Shown here: positions 15,495 through 19,875 of the stretch, piece by piece
Layout: each line of letters opens with the position of its first letter
Numbering within the stretch: position 1 is the first letter of the stretch
From: Muribaculaceae bacterium
GTDB lineage: Bacteria; Bacteroidota; Bacteroidia; Bacteroidales; Muribaculaceae
Assembly: GCA_024400895.1 (NCBI GenBank)
Contig: JAKSMA010000014.1
Coordinates: 1-19,875, forward strand
DNA length: 19,875 nt
Direction of reading: 5' to 3'
Made by a program: the position numbers and the translations under genes
Notes under the pieces: model-generated
The model's input: the letters and a program-made list of their open reading frames with translations, nothing else
Database searches by the model: none
What the model was told of the DNA's origin: nothing

Positions 15495-17156
15495 TTATTT
15501 CTTGTTTTTCGCTTCAGCGGCTTTTTCCTTGTGCTTTGCTGCAATTTTCTCGTATTCAAGATTGCCAGTCTTCAAGAGCGACTGATAACGCTCAGCGTCG
15601 TTGATGAGTTTGAGCGCCTCTTGCAAATCCTTGTTGCTGTGGCTTACGATTATGCTGTAAGCGCTGTCGTCGCTGAAGATATCGCGGCAAATCAGACCTT
15701 TGAGGTAGGTGAGGAATACATTCTTGCTGATGTTGTATTGCTCTTCGTTGTATTTCACCTTTTCTTTTTCGCCTGCTTCAATGAAGGCTTTCATGTCGGC
15801 ATCAGTCAGCTTGAATCTTTCGTCGTAGTCCTTCACGCTCTTGTAGGTGGCTTTCAATTCGGCACGATGCTTGTCCACATAGTCGAGTGCATATTGATAG
15901 ATGACGCCTTTGGCAAGCATGTCGCGGTAATACTTACTGTATTCTGTTGTGTCAACAGGCACGAATACATCAGGCATAATGCCACCACCGCCGTAGACGG
16001 TGCGCTTGTTCACGAGCGATTTGTATTTCAGCGAATCGTTGAACTGAATGCTGTCGATGTTGTAGTATTCCCCAGCGTTGTAGCGGGTGAGCAAATCTTC
16101 GTCATAGCCTTTTTTGTTTCCCTTTACGTATGGCTTTTGAATGCAGCGTCCGGAAGGAGTGTAATAACGGGCCACAGTAAGGCGCATCATTGATCCGTCT
16201 TCAAACTTGAATGGGCGTTGAACCAAACCTTTACCGAATGAACGGCGACCGACCACGAGGCCACGGTCCCAGTCTTGGATAGCGCCCGCAAAGATTTCGG
16301 AGGCACTGGCGCTGTACTGGCTCATTACCACCACAATTTTCATGTCCTTGTAGTCGCCATAACCATTGGCACGGGCATCGTTGCGAGGTGATTTCGAACC
16401 TTCGGTGTACACAATCATCTGGTCTCTGTCGAGAAATTCATTCACCATTTGAATGGCTGCATCCATATAGCCGCCACCATTGTCAGAGAGGTCGATAATT
16501 ACTTGCTCCATACCTTCTTTTTTCAGTTTCTTGAGTGCATCCATCATTTCATGATAGGTTTTTGCACCGAAACTTGAAATCTTTACATAACCAGTTTTGG
16601 CGTCGAGCATGTAACTTGCGTCTACGCTGTGCAATGGGATTTTGTCGCGAGTAATCACGAAAGTGATGAGTTCGGGGTTAGACCCACGCTTCACCTTCAC
16701 GGTCACTTTTGTGCCCTTTTTGCCTCGCAGTTTCTTCTGTATATCAGTGTTTTTTAGTTTTACGCCAGCAATAGTGGTGTCGTTCACAAACACGATACGG
16801 TCGCCAGGAAGGATGCCCACGCGTTCTGAAGGGCCATTCACCACGGTTTGAATCACATAAAGAGTGTCTTGCTTCATGTTGTATTGAATGCCAATACCCG
16901 AGAATTCGCCTTGGAGTGGTTCCTCCAGTTCTTTCGTTTCCTTGGCTGTTGTGAATGCTGAGTGTGGGTCAAGTTTTTCGAGCATGCCGATGATGGCATC
17001 TTCCACAAGCTTATTTTCGTCGACAGAGTCGACATAAAGTGCATTGATTGCATATTCTGCATTGAGCAGTTTTTGCAAGTTTGCTGGCATGCGTTGGGCA
17101 ATGATTCCAATGATGGCTATTGCTGCAAATGCGATGCAAAATAATCCTTTTTTCAT
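15495..17156 (-). CDS. S41 C-terminal processing protease with PDZ domain
   Basis: 553 residues. It has an N-terminal hydrophobic segment (4-20; signal or anchor), a PDZ domain about 84-165 (SGIGIQYN and GILPGDRIVFVND) and a protease core about 170-375. The catalytic Ser-Lys pair is S284 in SQYSASASEI and K309 in SFGKGLVQ, 25 residues apart as in E. coli Prc, and the DLSDNGGGY core strand is present. The C-terminal half (about 375-553) is helical and Lys/Glu-rich. CtpA/Prc enzymes cut periplasmic proteins near their C-termini. It is the third gene of parE-coaD-ctp, 79 bases after coaD. The terminator at 15436-15472 ends the operon. Confidence 0.92.
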   Translation of the reverse strand: MKKGLFCIAFAAIAIIGIIAQRMPANLQKLLNAEYAINALYVDSVDENKLVEDAIIGMLEKLDPHSAFTTAKETKELEEPLQGEFSGIGIQYNMKQDTLYVIQTVVNGPSERVGILPGDRIVFVNDTTIAGVKLKNTDIQKKLRGKKGTKVTVKVKRGSNPELITFVITRDKIPLHSVDASYMLDAKTGYVKISSFGAKTYHEMMDALKKLKKEGMEQVIIDLSDNGGGYMDAAIQMVNEFLDRDQMIVYTEGSKSPRNDARANGYGDYKDMKIVVVMSQYSASASEIFAGAIQDWDRGLVVGRRSFGKGLVQRPFKFEDGSMMRLTVARYYTPSGRCIQKPYVKGNKKGYDEDLLTRYNAGEYYNIDSIQFNDSLKYKSLVNKRTVYGGGGIMPDVFVPVDTTEYSKYYRDMLAKGVIYQYALDYVDKHRAELKATYKSVKDYDERFKLTDADMKAFIEAGEKEKVKYNEEQYNISKNVFLTYLKGLICRDIFSDDSAYSIIVSHSNKDLQEALKLINDAERYQSLLKTGNLEYEKIAAKHKEKAAEAKNKK

Positions 17157-17235
17157 ATCTATGTGTTTTTTGTCGTATGCGCCATTGCTGATGAATGGTG
17201 CACCTATATTTTGATTGTAGACTTTATGTGGTTGC

Positions 17236-17730
17236 CTATGGTTTAAAAGTTTTTACTTTTTCAAGCCATTCGCTGCTGAGCCCGATAGGCATATATTCTT
17301 TGATTTCTTTGTCAAATTTTAGCAATTCCTTAACTATGGTTGAACTAATGTGGCTTACTTCTGGAGATGTGTAAAGCAGCACTGTTTCAATACCGGATAA
17401 TCGGAGATTCACTTCTGCGTTTCCTTTTTCGTATTCAAAATCGGTGGTGTTTCTCACTCCTCTCAACAAGCAGCAAGCGCCCACTTCCTTGGCTATGTCG
17501 ACAGTGAGGCCTTCGCTGCAAACCACTTTCACCCTGCTTTCGTTGCAGAAAGCGTTCTGAATCAGCTCTACTCGTAAATCTACAGGAAGGAATCCCTTTT
17601 TTTGACTGTTGTGGACCACTGCAATCACCACTTCGTCGAATACCGATAAAGCACGCTTCACGATAGATTCGTGGCCACGGGTGAAGGGGTCGAATGACCC
17701 TTGAAAAAGTGCTATTCTTTTGTTTGCCAT
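17236..17730 (-). CDS. coaD: Phosphopantetheine adenylyltransferase
   Basis: 164 residues, normal for the family. It catalyses the fourth step of coenzyme A synthesis, ATP plus 4'-phosphopantetheine to dephospho-CoA. It has the nucleotidyltransferase signature GSFDPFTRGH (11-20; the T-x-G-H version of HxGH), the LLRGVRNTTDFEYE block that binds phosphopantetheine and ATP, and HISSTIVKEL near the C-terminus. All the usual residues are present. It starts 17 bases after the parE stop and is followed by the S41 protease gene, so it is the middle gene of the operon. Confidence 0.96.
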   Translation of the reverse strand: MANKRIALFQGSFDPFTRGHESIVKRALSVFDEVVIAVVHNSQKKGFLPVDLRVELIQNAFCNESRVKVVCSEGLTVDIAKEVGACCLLRGVRNTTDFEYEKGNAEVNLRLSGIETVLLYTSPEVSHISSTIVKELLKFDKEIKEYMPIGLSSEWLEKVKTFKP

Positions 17731-17747
17731 ATCAGTCTTGTTTACTA

Positions 17748-19703
17748 TTAGTGAAGTGTGATATCTTCGTCGTCTTCAATCACAAGATTGTCGATGATGA
17801 ATTCCTGGCGTTCCATTGTGTTCTTACCCATATAGAACTCAAGCAGTTTGTTCACAGTGTCTTCCTTGCGAAGGTGAACGCGGTCGAGGCGCATTTCTGG
17901 TCCAATGAAGTCGGCAAATTCTTCTGGGTCGATTTCGCCGAGACCTTTGAATCGGGTGATTTCCGCCTTGTCGCCAAGTTTGTTGATTGCTGTCACGCGT
18001 TCCTCGTCGGAATAGCAATAGTATGTTTCTGGTTTCGTCTTTTTCGATTCTTTGCTTCCGCTCTTTCGCTTTGCTTCTTTTTTATTGCGGATGCGGAAGA
18101 GAGGAGTTTGAAGGATGTAGAGGTGACCAGTCTTCACAAGTTCGGGGCAGAATTGCAGGAAGTAGGTGAGGAGCAAAAGGCGAATATGCATACCGTCGAC
18201 ATCGGCATCGGTTGCCACAATCACTTTGTTGTAGCGAAGCCCGTCAATGCCGTCTTCAATGTTCAATGCCGCTTGAAGGAGTGCGAATTCATCGTTTTCC
18301 ACCACCTTCTTTGCTGCCAAACCATAGGTGTTCAGTGGCTTACCACGCAGCGAGAATACCGCTTGTGTTTCCACGTCGCGAATCTTTGTGATAGAGCCGC
18401 TTGCCGACAAACCCTCGGTGATGAAGATTGATGTTTCTTCGCGGCGGTCGTTGTCTTTAGGTGCTCGATTATCGTTGAAGTGTACGCGGCAGTCGCGGAG
18501 CTTGCTGTTGTGGAGTGCTACTTTTTTCGCGCGTTCGCGAGCGGCTTTTGTCACGCCGGCAATGGCTTTACGCTCTTTCTCGCTCTCCTGAATCTTCTTC
18601 AGCATGATTTCGGCTGTGGTGGCATCTTTATGCAGATAGTCGTCGACCTCTTTCTTCACAAAGTCGTTGATGAATTTGTAGATTGTTGGGCCGTCCTTCC
18701 ACATCACATTGCTACCCAGCTTGATTTTGGTTTGCGATTCAAACACGGGCTCTTCCACCTTGATGCTGATGGCGGCTACCATGCCGTTGCGGATGTCGCT
18801 GTATTCAAAGTTTTTGCCGTAGAATTCCTTGATTGTGCGCGACACTGCCTCGCGGAATGCCGATTGGTGTGTACCGCCTTGGGTGGTGTGCTGGCCATTG
18901 ACGAACGAATAGAATTCTTCGCCCACTTGAGCAGCGTGGGTTACCACGATTTCAATATCTTCACCCCTGAAGTGCATCATAGGGTAGAGTGGGTCGTTGG
19001 TCATGTTTTCTTTCAGCAAATCGCTCAAACCGTTGCGTGAATGATAGCGCTTGCCGTTGAACATGAGTGTCAGGCCTGTGTTCAAGAATGAGTAATTCTT
19101 AATCATCGCTTCGATGATATGGTCGCGGAATTCGTAGTTCTTGAATATGTTGGAGTCGGGAGTGAACTTTACGAGCGTTCCGTTTTCCTCGTCAGGACTT
19201 GGCAAAATTCCACTTTCTTCCACCACCAGACCCTCTTTATATGTGACAGAGGCGCTTTGGCCATCGCGAATTGAACGTATGTAGAAGTCGCTTGACAGTG
19301 CATTTACAGCTTTTATACCCACACCGTTCAGACCCACTGAGCGTTTGTAGTTCTTTGAGTCGTACTTGCCGCCCGTGTTCATCTTGCTTGATGCATCTTT
19401 CACTTGGTCCAGTGGAATGCCACGGCCATAGTCGCGGATAGTAACACTGCCATCCACCACATCAATGCTGATAATTGGTTGTTTAGCGAAACCGGTGTTG
19501 AATTCGTCGATACTGTTGTCCATCACTTCCTTGATGAGTACATAAATACCATCGTCGCTTTGAGCACCGTCGCCAAGTTTACCAATATACATACCAGGGC
19601 GCAGACGGATATGCTCACGAGGGGTGAGGGTAATCAGTTTTTCGTAACCACCGTTGTCGCTGGGTTGCTGTGCGCTATCGTTCAATTCAAGTTCTTCAGC
19701 CAT
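17748..19703 (-). CDS. parE: DNA topoisomerase IV subunit B
   Basis: 651 residues from ATG 19703. In-frame upstream codons to 19745 run into the promoter and are unlikely. The GHKL ATPase has EVMDNSIDEF (N-box), DYGRGIPLDQV, MNTGGKYDS and GLNGVGIKAVNALSS, plus QHTTQGGTH in the transducer. The TOPRIM domain has ITEGLSASGS (E430, L432 where EGDSA has Asp) and DADVD (499-503). It ends with RFKGLGEIDPEEF and MGKNTMERQEF. A short Lys-rich insert lies in the TOPRIM half. With ParC it separates daughter chromosomes. ParE is preferred over GyrB because of SFVNGQHTTQGGTH and the short tail. It heads parE-coaD-ctp and has a strong promoter. Confidence 0.94.
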   Translation of the reverse strand: MAEELELNDSAQQPSDNGGYEKLITLTPREHIRLRPGMYIGKLGDGAQSDDGIYVLIKEVMDNSIDEFNTGFAKQPIISIDVVDGSVTIRDYGRGIPLDQVKDASSKMNTGGKYDSKNYKRSVGLNGVGIKAVNALSSDFYIRSIRDGQSASVTYKEGLVVEESGILPSPDEENGTLVKFTPDSNIFKNYEFRDHIIEAMIKNYSFLNTGLTLMFNGKRYHSRNGLSDLLKENMTNDPLYPMMHFRGEDIEIVVTHAAQVGEEFYSFVNGQHTTQGGTHQSAFREAVSRTIKEFYGKNFEYSDIRNGMVAAISIKVEEPVFESQTKIKLGSNVMWKDGPTIYKFINDFVKKEVDDYLHKDATTAEIMLKKIQESEKERKAIAGVTKAARERAKKVALHNSKLRDCRVHFNDNRAPKDNDRREETSIFITEGLSASGSITKIRDVETQAVFSLRGKPLNTYGLAAKKVVENDEFALLQAALNIEDGIDGLRYNKVIVATDADVDGMHIRLLLLTYFLQFCPELVKTGHLYILQTPLFRIRNKKEAKRKSGSKESKKTKPETYYCYSDEERVTAINKLGDKAEITRFKGLGEIDPEEFADFIGPEMRLDRVHLRKEDTVNKLLEFYMGKNTMERQEFIIDNLVIEDDEDITLH

Positions 19704-19761
19704 TATAGTTGATTTCAGAGTTTTTAATTTCGCAAAATTGCCCATTCAGGCAATTAACTTA

Positions 19762-19793
19762 CAAATTTACTCATTTTTTTTGAATTCCCCAAA
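19762..19793 (-). promoter_or_regulatory. Promoter of the parE operon
   Basis: On the minus strand: TTTG (complement of 19790-19793), a 20-base spacer, then TAAATTTG (complement of 19762-19769). This is an ideal match to the Bacteroidota promoter, with a leader of about 50 bases to the parE start. Confidence 0.7.
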
Positions 19794-19828
19794 ACGCCTC
19801 TTTTTCCAACCTTTTACTGAAGTTTGTA

Positions 19829-19860
19829 TTGTGCGGTTTGACGACGGCATGGTAAGTTTG
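19829..19860 (+). promoter_or_regulatory. Divergent promoter for a gene right of the window
   Basis: TTG at 19829-19831, a 21-base spacer, then TAAGTTTG at 19853-19860 on the plus strand. Transcription would start in the last bases of the window, so a plus-strand gene probably begins just beyond it. Confidence 0.45.
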
Positions 19861-19875
19861 TTACATTCAGTTATA

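Overview
The window looks like a chromosomal segment from a member of the Bacteroidales (Bacteroidota), possibly Prevotellaceae or Muribaculaceae; the exact family cannot be fixed from the sequence alone. The evidence is the promoter type (TTG/TTTG, about 20 bases, then TAnnTTTG or TAnnTTCG), starts mostly without Shine-Dalgarno sequences, secreted proteins with Bacteroidota-type architectures (DUF4369/thioredoxin-like lipoprotein, WG repeats, secreted C1 peptidase, a GEKYNLQGQVVK-like C-terminus), and Bacteroidota-like ParE and RF2. No rRNA, tRNA, CRISPR array, insertion sequence or phage gene was seen.

Left part (1-5445). The last codons of an upstream gene and its terminator are followed by about 870 bases without a convincing gene. 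This stretch holds a coding-like fragment, an isolated promoter-like site and a 9-base tandem repeat. Then come envelope or unknown-function genes: a minus-strand secreted protein, and a plus-strand run of a zinc-ribbon membrane protein, a probable outer-membrane protein, a thioredoxin-like lipoprotein without active-site cysteines, and a secreted DUF3089 alpha/beta-hydrolase.

Middle part (5460-12930). A GT-B glycosyltransferase lies on the minus strand and asd (lysine/threonine/methionine pathway) on the plus strand. Then follows a minus-strand series: fadD-like acyl-CoA ligase, prfB, argB, and a WG-repeat secreted protein whose reading frame is broken once. prfB carries a clear programmed +1 frameshift site (AGGAGG TAT CTT TGA C), so a plain ORF call misses its first 34 residues.

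Right part (13142-19875). A plus-strand pair, a secreted bleomycin-hydrolase-like C1 peptidase and argE, overlaps by one base and faces a minus-strand housekeeping operon parE-coaD-ctp across a perfect bidirectional terminator hairpin. The parE promoter sits at the right edge, beside a divergent promoter for a gene outside the window.

Most of the window is ordinary core genome. I see no new multi-gene system. The points most worth a second look are the prfB recoding site in a phylum that largely does not use Shine-Dalgarno pairing, the Leu in the ParE EGDSA motif, the broken WG-repeat gene, the cysteine-less thioredoxin-like lipoprotein, and the unexplained 45-917 interval.
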